Below, piece after piece: positions 1 to 8,777 of a stretch of DNA of 64,000 bases. The notes below the pieces were generated by a model. It saw only the letters and a list, made by a program, of their open reading frames with translations, was not told the origin of the DNA and did no database searches. Source of the stretch: Fibrobacterota bacterium. Its GTDB lineage: Bacteria; Fibrobacterota; Chitinivibrionia; Chitinivibrionales; FEN-1185. Location of the stretch: the NCBI GenBank assembly GCA_003165595.1, contig PLWQ01000034.1:45144-109143 (forward strand). Reading direction: 5' to 3'. The position numbers and the translations under genes are program-made. Positions within the stretch are counted from its first letter, which is position 1. Each line of letters begins with the position of its first letter.

Positions 1-1409
1 GCAAGGATCAGCTTCGCCTTGATCGCGAACACATCGCCGGGATGCGACAGCACAAGCTGTTCCAGAACCTTGGAGCCCTCGGCGATTGAACCTTGCCTTA
101 TAAGAATGTCGCCGCGGAAAAACGTGAGCTCGGGTCCGGCCTGGTCGGGCGGGATCTGGGAAACTGCTTTGGCCGCGTCGTCTGCAAGGTTCTTCTCCAG
201 CAGCGCGGCAACGACATCGCACGCAAGCATCTGCCTGGCCATTGGTGCAAAGGCCGAGAGCGACATTGTCGCGGCCCTTTTCGGCTGCCCAAGCCATAGC
301 GCGTATTCCGCTGCTCCAAAGTCTCCGCATGCCTCGGGCGAATCCTTGAGCAGTTCCAGCTTATAGCGGTAGGCGAGTATCTCGCGGCCATACTCCCATC
401 CCGGACGGACAGTGAGGGTGTCTATCCACCCTTCCAGGGTGTCGGCGCGTCCGGAAAACACGCTCGTGCGAATTTTCCAGATAGCCGCCGCATCGCGATC
501 GCCCCGGATGGCGGCCGAAAGGTCGGCCGCACGCATCAGGTTGCCGGTAAACAGTGCCTGGCGGACGGCGAGCGTGTCGCGGGAAACCGACGGGGGCAAG
601 CCTGCCGCGAGGCTATCTGCTCTGTCAAGCAAGCCGGCACGCTGCAAAAAGCCCACCGCCTGCGCGCGGAAGCGAGGGTCCGAAAGTTCGGTGCGCGGGA
701 GCCACAAGGCCGCGTCGGCATTCTTCCCGATCCGCTGATAGCACTGGTACACGATGGTTGCGGCCAGAGATTTTTCGGCCGCCGCGGGACAACGGCGAAA
801 CGCTTCCATGGCAGGGACAACCGCTTCCGCAACGAACCCCATGCCGAACCGCTCCCGGGCAACATCAAGAAATTCGTGGGCAGAGGGGAAATGCGGCGTG
901 TCGAGCTCCCGGAGCAGGTCGGTCTCTTCTGTAAACATGGAATACGAACCGTAGGCGCGCGACAGCCATTGTTTGATCCGGAGCGTGTCGCACCGATCCC
1001 GTGCAAGCGCGCATTGCCTGTAGGCCGTAAGCGCCAGCCGCCTGGTCTCCACCGGTTTGTCCTTGATAATCTCAAAAAACCGGGTGCACGCCATGGCCGC
1101 GAGCCCGGGCTCCCTGGCGCCGGCTTTGCAGCACAGCACTCCGGCATCGTAATATCTGGCCAGCGCCGCCTTTGCCGACATCCATGCAAGGTAGTCCAGC
1201 GCGTAAAGGCCGCCGGCCGAATCGGCGAGGGAAAGCAGGCTGTCCGCTTCCACAACGTTCCCCCGTTCGAGACCGGCAAGACCGCGAACACGAATCCCCT
1301 GGACCACAGAACGGTCGAGGTGCGAAAAAGGCGCCAGCACCGGTTGCGCCGCCGCGGCGCCGCAGAACAGCGCCGCAAAAACAACGAAAGCATTATTGAT
1401 GCTATGCAT
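1..1409 (-). CDS. Secreted helical-repeat protein, partial at left edge
   Basis: One frame stays open from an ATG at 1409 to the window edge (469 codons, no stop), so the C-terminus lies outside. The N-terminus is a clear export signal (AFVVFAALFCGAAAAQPVLA). The rest is Ala/Leu/Arg-rich with regularly spaced helices, as in TPR-like solenoids; the last visible stretch, LVLSHPGDVFAIKAKLIL, has a TPR-like look. The ATG lies 6 bases after the stop of the Omp85 gene, so the two are very likely co-transcribed and may act together in the periplasm or outer membrane. Another long minus frame here (536-1393) is Arg/Pro/Ser-rich nonsense and was discarded. The repeat family is inferred from pattern only; no specific function is recognised. 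Confidence 0.75.
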   Translation of the reverse strand, partial: MHSINNAFVVFAALFCGAAAAQPVLAPFSHLDRSVVQGIRVRGLAGLERGNVVEADSLLSLADSAGGLYALDYLAWMSAKAALARYYDAGVLCCKAGAREPGLAAMACTRFFEIIKDKPVETRRLALTAYRQCALARDRCDTLRIKQWLSRAYGSYSMFTEETDLLRELDTPHFPSAHEFLDVARERFGMGFVAEAVVPAMEAFRRCPAAAEKSLAATIVYQCYQRIGKNADAALWLPRTELSDPRFRAQAVGFLQRAGLLDRADSLAAGLPPSVSRDTLAVRQALFTGNLMRAADLSAAIRGDRDAAAIWKIRTSVFSGRADTLEGWIDTLTVRPGWEYGREILAYRYKLELLKDSPEACGDFGAAEYALWLGQPKRAATMSLSAFAPMARQMLACDVVAALLEKNLADDAAKAVSQIPPDQAGPELTFFRGDILIRQGSIAEGSKVLEQLVLSHPGDVFAIKAKLIL

Positions 1410-1415
1410 CACATT

Positions 1416-3188
1416 TTACCGTCCCATTCCCGCCGAGATTGGATTCATGATCGACACGTGCACCCTTCCCAGGCTCTTGGTATCCTGGATGTTTCTTCCC
1501 CATTCAATGGCGGCGCTGCCGAGTTTTGACGGAATGCGAATGCCCAGACCGTAGCCGAAAAGCTTGGTTGCGGCGGACATCGTGAGGTTGTCCTGGGCGC
1601 CAAAGCCGACGCCGGCATCCGCAAAAGGATAAATGGAGCCCTCCGGACTAAAATAGAACAGGCACTCGGTCTGACCATAGGCCACGGTCTTAAACGAGAA
1701 TTCGTCGTCCGAATAGCCGCGCAGGGACTTGTACCCGCCCACGCGGTAGAGTTCCGCGGGACGCAGCGAATCGGCAGGCTCCGAAATAATGGTATTGCCC
1801 GTGATGCGGCCCGCCACGGCCCACCGCTTTGTCAAGGGCAGGTGCAGGCTTCCCGACAGGTCCACATGCCAGCGGTTGTACTGCTGGCCGTTGTTTCGCG
1901 CGATGCCGCTGCCGGATCGAATGGTAAATCCGCGGGAGATCTCTCCCGCACGGTATGCGGTGGCGCTCCGGCTCAGGATAATGTCGACTCCCCCGTATTC
2001 GGACGACGAACCCGCCGAGTCACTGGAGACTTGCACCTCATGCGCGGTTACCGCCACTCCTGCCTGCCAATAGGCGCGCAGTTCCATCAGCCCCTGCAAA
2101 TCGCCATGAAGGTATCCATAGGAATTCTGGTGAATTTCGAGGCCGAAATCCCCGGAGGCGAACACGGGAAAGTTAAGCAGATACGGTTTGGAAAGCGAGA
2201 GTTCCATGCGTTGCAGGTCCTGCTGTCCATTGTAGGAAAGCTGCGCGGTTTCACCTGCATGCAGGATGTTGAGCAGCGAAAGGTTGACAACACCGTAGAA
2301 ACTGTTGGCGAGCGACGCTCCACCCGCCTGGAACGTGAGCGCGCCCTCAAAACCGAACCCGGTCTTGTCGGCGCACAGGAACGGGACGATCACCTTGTCG
2401 AGCTGGGGAACGGCTGCCGCACGGCGGCCGGTGTCGGGGGTGAACGCGGCGTCAAGCGCCACGGCGGGCGATGACACGTCAACCGATGTGACGTAGGCGC
2501 GCGAAAGAAGCCGCTCCCTGGCTTCCTCAACCTTGCGCACGTCGAAAGGCGAACCCTCGCGAATAGCAACGTCGTGGAGAAGGAGTGTGCGGCTGGTTTT
2601 GAACGTGCCCACGAGCAGGGGCTTGGCAAATGCATAACGCCCGTTATCGCGCACGTCAAAAACGACGTCGATCGACTGGCGCCGCCCGGTCCGGAGGGCG
2701 GACGAGGAATCAACAGAGGACCGGAGCGAAATTGAAAGACTTGCAAAGGGATACCCGCGGCTGCTGAGAAAATATATCGTCTTCTTCGCAAGCGACTGGA
2801 CATATCCCGCATCGTAGAAGAAGGGCAGCTTGATCTTTGCAACAGAATCGAGCGGCAAGGGGATGCTGCTGCGTATCAGCAGCGTATCGACGCGGCTGCG
2901 GTTGCCCGGACTGATGTGAACGGTGCGGTCGGGAAGCGTGTCGCACGCGCGCAGAAAGAAACCCAGCGAATCGAGGAGCGCGCCCACGGCTGCGGCTTTT
3001 TTGCCGGAAGGGGCTTTTTGCGCACGATCGAGCGCGAGCGGGGGCTTGAGCTCGGGAGACTCCCCGATAACAAAAACGCGTCCAGAATCGGAAAAGGAGG
3101 CCGCGGACGGCGCCGGCTTGGCGCCAATGGCTGGAAACGGGATAAGAAAAAGGGAAAGAAGGAGAATGAAACGAGGCAACCGCGACAT
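1416..3188 (-). CDS. Omp85/BamA-family outer-membrane barrel protein
   Basis: A 590-residue protein with a signal peptide (SRLPRFILLLSLFLIPFPAIGA), a periplasmic region of about 220 residues that looks POTRA-like, and a C-terminal 16-strand-type barrel. The diagnostic (V/L)RG(F/Y) barrel motif is present as YKSLRGYSDDEF near residue 490. It is shorter than BamA (about 800 residues), so it probably has fewer POTRA domains and may be a TamA-like or accessory Omp85 protein rather than the essential BamA. In-frame codons extend to 3215, but the start at 3188 is preferred because the signal peptide begins there and the upstream ATG lacks a ribosome site. It is followed at 6 bases by the helical-repeat protein gene. 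Known family role: insertion of beta-barrel proteins or polypeptide transport across the outer membrane. Confidence 0.82.
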   Translation of the reverse strand: MSRLPRFILLLSLFLIPFPAIGAKPAPSAASFSDSGRVFVIGESPELKPPLALDRAQKAPSGKKAAAVGALLDSLGFFLRACDTLPDRTVHISPGNRSRVDTLLIRSSIPLPLDSVAKIKLPFFYDAGYVQSLAKKTIYFLSSRGYPFASLSISLRSSVDSSSALRTGRRQSIDVVFDVRDNGRYAFAKPLLVGTFKTSRTLLLHDVAIREGSPFDVRKVEEARERLLSRAYVTSVDVSSPAVALDAAFTPDTGRRAAAVPQLDKVIVPFLCADKTGFGFEGALTFQAGGASLANSFYGVVNLSLLNILHAGETAQLSYNGQQDLQRMELSLSKPYLLNFPVFASGDFGLEIHQNSYGYLHGDLQGLMELRAYWQAGVAVTAHEVQVSSDSAGSSSEYGGVDIILSRSATAYRAGEISRGFTIRSGSGIARNNGQQYNRWHVDLSGSLHLPLTKRWAVAGRITGNTIISEPADSLRPAELYRVGGYKSLRGYSDDEFSFKTVAYGQTECLFYFSPEGSIYPFADAGVGFGAQDNLTMSAATKLFGYGLGIRIPSKLGSAAIEWGRNIQDTKSLGRVHVSIMNPISAGMGR

Positions 3189-3256
3189 ATCACCCGGGGC
3201 GCGGGGAAGGATCACAAGAACGGGCGCACGAAAACCGGGAAAAAGGACTTTTCCCG

Positions 3257-3775
3257 TTATGAGGCGCTTTTCTGCTTTCGTTTTTCCAATATTTCCTTGC
3301 CCCTCACGGAGTACTTTGCGACCGGGACTTCTTCCAATCGTTCCACCGGGATGGCTTCCCCGGTGACAAGGCAGATGCCGTACGTCCCTTCTTCAATACG
3401 TTGGAGCGCCTCATCTATTTGCTCCAAATATTTCTGCTGGCGTTCGGCCAGCCCCATGGAGAATTCCCTGCCGTAGGCAAGGGATGCAGTGTCGCCGAGA
3501 TGGTAACTATACCGTGAATTTTCACCCGATTGATCGGCAATTGATGTCTTGAGGTTCTCGTTTTGAATTTCACCCATCTCCTCGAAAACCCGCTTCTTCT
3601 CTTTGTTGAGCCTGTCCTTGAAATGCTGGAAATCTCTCTTGGTGAGTTTTCGCACGGACGCACTTTCCTGGGACGGCGCCTTCTCCGGCTTGCTGGGCTT
3701 GTGCGCCTTCTGGGATTTCGACGGCTTCCGGGAAGAAGGTTTCGACCGCTTTTTCGGCTGTGATTTCTTGTTCAC
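3257..3775 (-). CDS. DksA/TraR-family regulator with decayed zinc finger
   Basis: A 172-residue protein from a GTG start. Residues 1-40 are a Lys/Ser/Pro-rich tail, 41-125 a coiled-coil hairpin with a GDTAS tip (D95), and 131-165 the DksA-type finger region. Only the first of the four usual zinc cysteines remains (C134, in TYGICLVTGEAI); the others are Thr, Ser and Arg. DksA-type proteins bind RNA polymerase through the secondary channel and adjust transcription, often with ppGpp. The GTG at 3775 is chosen because AAAAGGA lies 8 bases upstream and a promoter (TTGTCT, 18 bp, TATATT) sits just before it; an in-frame ATG at 3829 lies upstream of that -10 box. The gene follows a gene-free stretch and is transcribed away from thiC. 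Confidence 0.82.
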   Translation of the reverse strand: MNKKSQPKKRSKPSSRKPSKSQKAHKPSKPEKAPSQESASVRKLTKRDFQHFKDRLNKEKKRVFEEMGEIQNENLKTSIADQSGENSRYSYHLGDTASLAYGREFSMGLAERQQKYLEQIDEALQRIEEGTYGICLVTGEAIPVERLEEVPVAKYSVRGKEILEKRKQKSAS

Positions 3776-3807
3776 GATGGCGTTCCTTTTGGAAAAAGAA
3801 TTTCTCA

Positions 3808-3837
3808 AATATAGTTCCGGAGGCGCCAAGAAGACAA
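3808..3837 (-). promoter_or_regulatory. Candidate sigma70-type promoter of the DksA-like gene
   Basis: On the minus strand TTGTCT (3837-3832) and TATATT (3813-3808) are separated by 18 bp. The predicted start falls near 3801, about 25 bases before the GTG at 3775 and its AAAAGGA ribosome site. This position argues against the longer reading frame beginning at 3829. Confidence 0.5.
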
Positions 3838-4181
3838 TTCTTTGTTTCCGGGAATCCGATTCCTTGCAATCATTGTATCATTGCCAAATGGACGTTGCCA
3901 CAAGAAAAAGGCATCCAGCTTCTCCTGCAATGTTCTGCCTGCACTGCCATCGGCGTTTACTTCGAAAGACCCCTAATCTATTTTTGTGTGTGTCCGATGT
4001 GCTCTTCCGCAAAACCGTCCTGCTGTCCGTGCGGACGCAAAATTCCTGACACGCCTGCGGGAACTCGCTGGTCGCCGAGGCGTTACAAGGAACGTTGCGG
4101 GCAGAGCGACTACAACCACGGCACATGCGGGCACCCGGAATCGGCATGGCCCCATAATAAGAAAGTAGAATTGATTCCCCC
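3838..4181. other. Gene-free stretch upstream of thiC-family gene
   Basis: About 340 bases between the divergent DksA-like and ThiC-family genes. No convincing coding frame or RNA gene is seen. A TPP riboswitch, common before thiC, was looked for: neither the CTGAGA nor the ACCTGAT core is present. No cobalamin riboswitch core was recognised either. A small hairpin (GTCCG-TG-CGGAC, near 4027-4038) is the only obvious structure. Confidence 0.5.
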
Positions 4182-5465
4182 ATGATACGAGTTGCATCCG
4201 CCAAGAAGGGTATTGTCACCCAGGAAATGAGAAAAGCGGCGGCCTCCGAGAACATGGCTGCCAAGGCCCTTTGCAGAGCCCTGGCCGACGGCTCGGTCGT
4301 TATTGCCCGCAATACCAGGCGTCGAATCTCGCCGCTTGCCATCGGCGCAGGCACCAGGATTAAGATCAACGCCAATATCGGCACGTCGTCGGCAAAGGCG
4401 GATATCAAGGAAGAATTGCAGAAAATGCGCGTGGCCGTGAAGTACGGCGCAGATGCCATCATGGACCTTTCCACGTCCGGCGACCTCACTGAGATACGCG
4501 CCGCCATTCTGCGGGAATGCCCGGTGGCCGTGGGAACAGTTCCCCTGTACGAAATGGCCCTTGTCGCACAAAGCAAGAAGAAGTCGGTGCTGAAAATATC
4601 GGCGAACGAGATGTTCGACGTCATCGAGCGGCACTGCGAGCAGGGCGTTGACTTTCTCACGCTGCATTGCGGAGTGACGATGCACTCCGTGGAACGCTTC
4701 AAACGCGCCGGGCGCCTTGCCGGTTCGGTTTCGCGCGGCGGCACCATTATCATGGAATGGATCCATCATAACAAAAAAGAAAATCCTTTGTATGCGGAAT
4801 TCGACCGCCTGTGCGAAATCTGCGCACGGTACGACGTGTGCATCAGTCTCGGCGATGCGTTTAGGCCGGGCGCTCTTGCGGACGCAACCGACCGCGTGCA
4901 GGTTCAGGAGCTGGTTACTCTGGGCGAACTCGTGCGGCAGGCTCGGGAAAAGAACGTGGGAGTGTTCGTGGAAGGCCCCGGCCACGTTCCGCTCAATCAA
5001 GTGGCCTCAAATGTGCAAATCGAGAAGACGCTGTGCAACAACGCGCCCTTCTACGTCCTGGGCCCGCTTGTTACCGATGTGTCGCCCGGCTACGATCATA
5101 TTTCCGCCGCCATCGGCGGCGCGGTCGCCGGCATGGCGGGAGCGGATTTTTTGTGTTATGTGACGCCCGCCGAGCACCTGCGGCTGCCTTCGGTGGAGGA
5201 CGTCCGCGAGGGCGTCGTTGCATCACGCATTGCCGGCCACGCCGCGGATGTCGCCCGCGGCCTGCCGGGCGCCGAGCAATGGGACCTGGCGGTCTCGCGC
5301 GCGAAAATCGACCTCAACTGGAATAAGTTTATGTCCCTGTGCGTGGATCCGGACAAGGCGCGGGCCTACCGCGCCTCGCTGCCGCCCCGGGGCGACGAGT
5401 CGCCGTGCAGCATTTGCGGCGAGTTCTGCGCCATCAAGAGATCGAAGCAGGTTCGGTCGTCGTAA
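4182..5465 (+). CDS. thiC: ThiC-family radical SAM enzyme (HMP-P synthase or 5-hydroxybenzimidazole synthase)
   Basis: A 427-residue protein of the short ThiC class. ThiC turns aminoimidazole ribotide into the thiamine pyrimidine HMP-P; the close paralogue BzaF makes 5-hydroxybenzimidazole for cobamides from the same substrate. The whole fold is recognisable: INANIGTSSA near residue 65, the VEGPGHVPLNQ loop, and a C-terminal cluster site C409-x2-C412-x3-C416 (SPCSICGEFCAIK). The E. coli-type enzyme has CX2CX4C, so the spacing is one residue shorter. The start matches the family N-terminus (AKKGIVTQEM). There is no recognisable TPP riboswitch upstream and no other thiamine or cobalamin gene nearby, so thiC and bzaF cannot be told apart from context. 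prmA follows 43 bases downstream on the same strand. Confidence 0.85.
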   Translation: MIRVASAKKGIVTQEMRKAAASENMAAKALCRALADGSVVIARNTRRRISPLAIGAGTRIKINANIGTSSAKADIKEELQKMRVAVKYGADAIMDLSTSGDLTEIRAAILRECPVAVGTVPLYEMALVAQSKKKSVLKISANEMFDVIERHCEQGVDFLTLHCGVTMHSVERFKRAGRLAGSVSRGGTIIMEWIHHNKKENPLYAEFDRLCEICARYDVCISLGDAFRPGALADATDRVQVQELVTLGELVRQAREKNVGVFVEGPGHVPLNQVASNVQIEKTLCNNAPFYVLGPLVTDVSPGYDHISAAIGGAVAGMAGADFLCYVTPAEHLRLPSVEDVREGVVASRIAGHAADVARGLPGAEQWDLAVSRAKIDLNWNKFMSLCVDPDKARAYRASLPPRGDESPCSICGEFCAIKRSKQVRSS

Positions 5466-5508
5466 GCGCGATCGTCGCACGAAAATTACCAACACATGGA
5501 ACGTTGCT

Positions 5509-6363
5509 ATGCGAGCCTATTGCCTCACGTGTGAACTTTCTCTGGAGTCAAGCGAACTCGCTCAGGCTCAATGGTACGGCATCGGCATGCTGGGCTGCGA
5601 GGAAGAGGCCGCGGGAAAGAACGTGAGGCTCAAATGCTATTTTCCCACAAGCGCGTCGCTGCATACCGCCGAGTTTCACCTGATGGATCTAAACCCTTCA
5701 CAGCCTCTGTCAATTACAGTGGTGCCGGACGAAGACTGGAACGCGCGCTGGAAGCAATCGATGAAGCCCGTGCAGGTTGCTCCGGGCATATGGGTGTCGC
5801 CGGCCTGGCTGCGTCCCCCGATGTCCCCCGGCCACAAGTGGATAAAGATCGAGCCGAAAATGGCTTTCGGAACGGGGCACCACGAAACCACCAGGCTCGC
5901 GTGCCTTGCATTGCGCGAATGCGCCGGCAAAGCCGGTAGGCCGCGCGCGGTCCTTGACATAGGAACAGGATCGGGAATTCTGTGTTTTGTCGCCGATCAC
6001 CTGGGCTCCTCCTGCGCCGTGGGCATAGACGTCGACCCGGTGTGCGCTACGAACCTGGCCGAGAACCGGCGCAGGAATCGGCCCAAGTCTTCCGTCGCCT
6101 TCGCCGTGGGCGACGCGCGCTGTCTTTCCATGGACGCTCGTTTCGACATTGTGGTGATGAACATTATTTCGGCGGAAGGCATGCCGATGGTCGACGTCAT
6201 TGTCCGGCTCCTGAAAGACAACGGAATTCTTATCTGGTCGGGGCTTCTCCTCGAAGAAAGAAAAGACATTCTGGTTGCCGCAAACGCAAAAGGCTTCGCT
6301 CTTGACAAGGATGCTCACGAAAACGAATGGTGGTGCGCCACATTCGTCAAGACTCTTCCCTAG
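5509..6363 (+). CDS. prmA: Ribosomal protein L11 methyltransferase-like (PrmA)
   Basis: A 284-residue SAM-dependent methyltransferase. PrmA methylates lysines and the N-terminus of ribosomal protein L11. Visible signatures are the pre-motif KMAFGTGHHETT (residues 118-128), the SAM loop VLDIGTGSGIL (148-158), the acidic end of strand 2 (GIDVDP) and the NIIS motif where PrmA usually has NILA. The region before residue 100 corresponds to the PrmA substrate-recognition domain. The frame is open upstream through the end of the preceding gene, but the ATG at 5509 fits family length and has a GGA 9-11 bases before it. It ends 10 bases before the kinase start, so an operon with thiC, the kinase and the small secreted protein is likely. 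Confidence 0.85.
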   Translation: MRAYCLTCELSLESSELAQAQWYGIGMLGCEEEAAGKNVRLKCYFPTSASLHTAEFHLMDLNPSQPLSITVVPDEDWNARWKQSMKPVQVAPGIWVSPAWLRPPMSPGHKWIKIEPKMAFGTGHHETTRLACLALRECAGKAGRPRAVLDIGTGSGILCFVADHLGSSCAVGIDVDPVCATNLAENRRRNRPKSSVAFAVGDARCLSMDARFDIVVMNIISAEGMPMVDVIVRLLKDNGILIWSGLLLEERKDILVAANAKGFALDKDAHENEWWCATFVKTLP

Positions 6364-6373
6364 GTAGTTGGCC

Positions 6374-8284
6374 ATGGAAAACGGCATCCCGAACCGTCCG
6401 GTAGAGCATGCGGGCGCCGACGCGGCCGCGCCCCGCCCCGGCATTCTCTCCCGGGAGATTACGGTCTTGCCCGACGGCGCAACACCCATGCCCCTGGGCT
6501 CCGGCACTACCGTGTCGGTGCTGGGGGAAGGCGGCGCCGCCATTGTCTACGAGATCTGGGTGGAAAAGCTCGGAATTTCCCGCGCAGTCAAGGTACTCAA
6601 ACCGAACGCTTCCATCGAATCCACCGACAGGTTCCAAACCGAAATGCGGATCACGGCCCAGTTGCGCCACCCCAACATCATCGAAATTCACAACGTTGGA
6701 GAATGGCACGGCCTGCCCTATATCGAGATGGAAAAAATAGACGGGTTCTCCCTCGACGCGGTGATCCGCGAACGCGGATGCCTGCCGCTCAGGATCTGCA
6801 CGGCCATTGCGATCATCACCTGCCGGGCGCTCAACTTTACCCACAACCATGTCTATCTTGTCAACGACAAGGAGCACCGGGGCATCCTGCACCGCGACCT
6901 CAAACCGGGCAACATCATGATCTCCCGCAGCGGCGTGGTGAAACTCATGGACTTCGGGATAGCGACGCCCACGGGCATTTCGATGCACACCATGGAGGGA
7001 ACAGTCGTTGGCTCTATGCAGTATATCGCGCCCGAGCTTCTCGAGGGCACCAAGGGGGCCGACGCACGTTCCGATATCTTTTCGCTCGGCTGCCTGCTGT
7101 ACGAAATGATAACCGGCCACAGGACATTTCCGGAAAAGAACATGGCCAAACTCGTGACCGCCCGGATGAAGAATTCCTACAAACCCCTCCGCGAATTCAA
7201 GGTGAACTGCCCGCGGTCGCTTGTGAAGCTTGTGAACGCCTGCCTCGCATTTAATCCGGACAAGCGGATTTCAACGGTTGCGGAAGTCCTCAAGAGGCTT
7301 GAAAAAATTCACGCTCGATTGTCCCCTCACAAGCCGGAAGATCTTGTTGAGTACTACATCAACAGCTCCCTTCAGAAGAATACGGTTTTGTTCCGGGGGC
7401 CGGCGCCATGTTCCCGCGTTGTTGCGGCCGGCGCCGTCGCGGCGATAGCGGCGTGCATCTGTCTGTATGCGGTGCCGGACCTTCCCTACCGGATTATTCG
7501 CGCCTTTGGAAAGATCGGTGCCGCGATCAGCCTCGGTGTACAAGGAGCCGGCATCGGATCTGCAATGCATTCGCGTATGTCCGTGCGGTTGGGATCCAGG
7601 CAGGAGTCCCGCTTTGGCTCGGACCTTTCTCTTCCGACCCGTAAACTCCCGGCCATGGAAAATACGACTTCCGCAGGAGGCCAAAGGAACCCGGCAACAG
7701 CCGGCAGCATCCTGCCCGAGCTGGACGGCAGGGCGCACCTTGCCTCCTTGAAGAAGAAGTACGGCACGAACGACCTGCTGGAAATACTCGGCCGCGAAAC
7801 AGACAAAAACCATTTCGTAGCCGCGCTCCAGCTGTTCGATGCACTCGACAAGGAGAGTGCCGCCACCGTGCGGGCACGGCTGTACAAGTTGCGCGCGCTG
7901 CAGGGGCTCGGCAACAAGGAAGCGCTCGACGCCTTCTTCCTGCGTCCCGACATCCCGGACAAGGAATACTACCTGGCCAAGGCGCAGTACTTCACGTCCC
8001 TCAAGCGGTTTATCGAAGCAATAGACATGTGCGAAAAGAGCAGGCAGTCGCCGGCATGCATCGGCGGGTCCGACTCTCTCGACCGCATGTCGTCATACAT
8101 CAAGGCGTCGTGTCTCACAAGCCTGTTTATCGCATCGTCGACCGACGAGGCCAGGAAACGCGCCATCGACAGCTGGAACGATCTGTTGGCCCAGTTGCGC
8201 GACAATCAGGATCATCCGTTCTACGCATTGGCCCAAAAGAACATCCACCTTCTTGCCGACCAGACGAACAGCGCAAAGCCATGA
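6374..8284 (+). CDS. Transmembrane Ser/Thr protein kinase 1
   Basis: A 636-residue Hanks-type kinase. A conserved lead-in (VLPDGATPMPLGSG, residues 31-44) precedes the glycine loop LGEGGAAIVYE (50-60); then come the ATP lysine K73, the catalytic loop HRDLKPGN (173-180), DFG (193-195) and the APE-type triplet (APE, 219-221). One membrane helix at about 348-366 is followed by a low-complexity linker and a C-terminal domain from about 450, containing YGTNDLLE (463-470) and EYYLAKAQYF (531-540). Kinase 2 at 26804 has the same architecture and the same C-terminal anchors, so this is a paralogous sensor pair. The C-terminal domain should lie outside the cytoplasm and looks TPR-like. Its TGA overlaps the next ATG (ATGA), implying translational coupling. 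TTG at 6368 is an alternative start. Confidence 0.9.
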   Translation: MENGIPNRPVEHAGADAAAPRPGILSREITVLPDGATPMPLGSGTTVSVLGEGGAAIVYEIWVEKLGISRAVKVLKPNASIESTDRFQTEMRITAQLRHPNIIEIHNVGEWHGLPYIEMEKIDGFSLDAVIRERGCLPLRICTAIAIITCRALNFTHNHVYLVNDKEHRGILHRDLKPGNIMISRSGVVKLMDFGIATPTGISMHTMEGTVVGSMQYIAPELLEGTKGADARSDIFSLGCLLYEMITGHRTFPEKNMAKLVTARMKNSYKPLREFKVNCPRSLVKLVNACLAFNPDKRISTVAEVLKRLEKIHARLSPHKPEDLVEYYINSSLQKNTVLFRGPAPCSRVVAAGAVAAIAACICLYAVPDLPYRIIRAFGKIGAAISLGVQGAGIGSAMHSRMSVRLGSRQESRFGSDLSLPTRKLPAMENTTSAGGQRNPATAGSILPELDGRAHLASLKKKYGTNDLLEILGRETDKNHFVAALQLFDALDKESAATVRARLYKLRALQGLGNKEALDAFFLRPDIPDKEYYLAKAQYFTSLKRFIEAIDMCEKSRQSPACIGGSDSLDRMSSYIKASCLTSLFIASSTDEARKRAIDSWNDLLAQLRDNQDHPFYALAQKNIHLLADQTNSAKP

Positions 8285-8757
8285 AGAATCACTTTGTTGC
8301 TTGTCGATGGTTGCCGGCGTGCATGGTGATGCTCTGCTGCGCGGTGCGCGCTTTCCCGGACGCCAGCGTCCTCAAAGGCAGCGGCCCCGACTACCCGCTC
8401 GATATAGACAGCGTCTTCTTCTTTGTATGGTACGATTCGGCAGGCAGGACGGATTCTCTCGTAAAGGCGCTTCCGGCCTCTTTCTATGCGGAATTGCGCG
8501 ACAACGTCGATTCGGTGTACAATTACGCGGCGGCGCTGGCACGCCACCGGCGGGAGCTAAACGGATGTTCTCCCGGCCGACCATACGACGCCTGCCTTTC
8601 GTTCTTCACCATGGGAACGGCGTCACTCAAAATTCTGTTTGCATGCGGGGACTACCATAGCGGCAAGCTGCTTACCGCGACAGACAGGTATCCGTACGTC
8701 GTGAAGTTGACACGAGGTTTTTCCGCGAAGCTGCGAAAACTTTCGCACGGCAAGTAG
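8281..8757 (+). CDS. Small secreted protein coupled to kinase 1
   Basis: A 158-residue protein with an N-terminal signal (LPACMVMLCCAVRAFPDA) and no family I recognise. The mature part is rich in aromatic and charged residues (VFFFVWYDSAGRTDSLVK) and ends in a basic tail. Its ATG overlaps the kinase stop as ATGA, so it is almost certainly translated with kinase 1 and likely acts with that kinase's extracytoplasmic domain. Kinase 2 is likewise followed by an exported protein, but the two partners do not look alike. Function unknown. Confidence 0.75.
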   Translation: MKNHFVACRWLPACMVMLCCAVRAFPDASVLKGSGPDYPLDIDSVFFFVWYDSAGRTDSLVKALPASFYAELRDNVDSVYNYAAALARHRRELNGCSPGRPYDACLSFFTMGTASLKILFACGDYHSGKLLTATDRYPYVVKLTRGFSAKLRKLSHGK

Positions 8758-8777
8758 CGGTCCCGTGCCGCGTCCCG

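Noticed and set aside
536..1393. 285-codon minus-strand frame near the left edge
   Set aside because: Its Arg/Pro/Ser-rich text is out of frame with the secreted protein read from 1409, which has a signal peptide and helical repeats.
3838..4181. TPP or cobalamin riboswitch before the ThiC-family gene
   Set aside because: No CTGAGA, ACCTGAT or cobalamin core elements were found.
3878..5000. Two minus-strand frames opposite the ThiC-family gene
   Set aside because: They run through the conserved ThiC coding region and show no family pattern.
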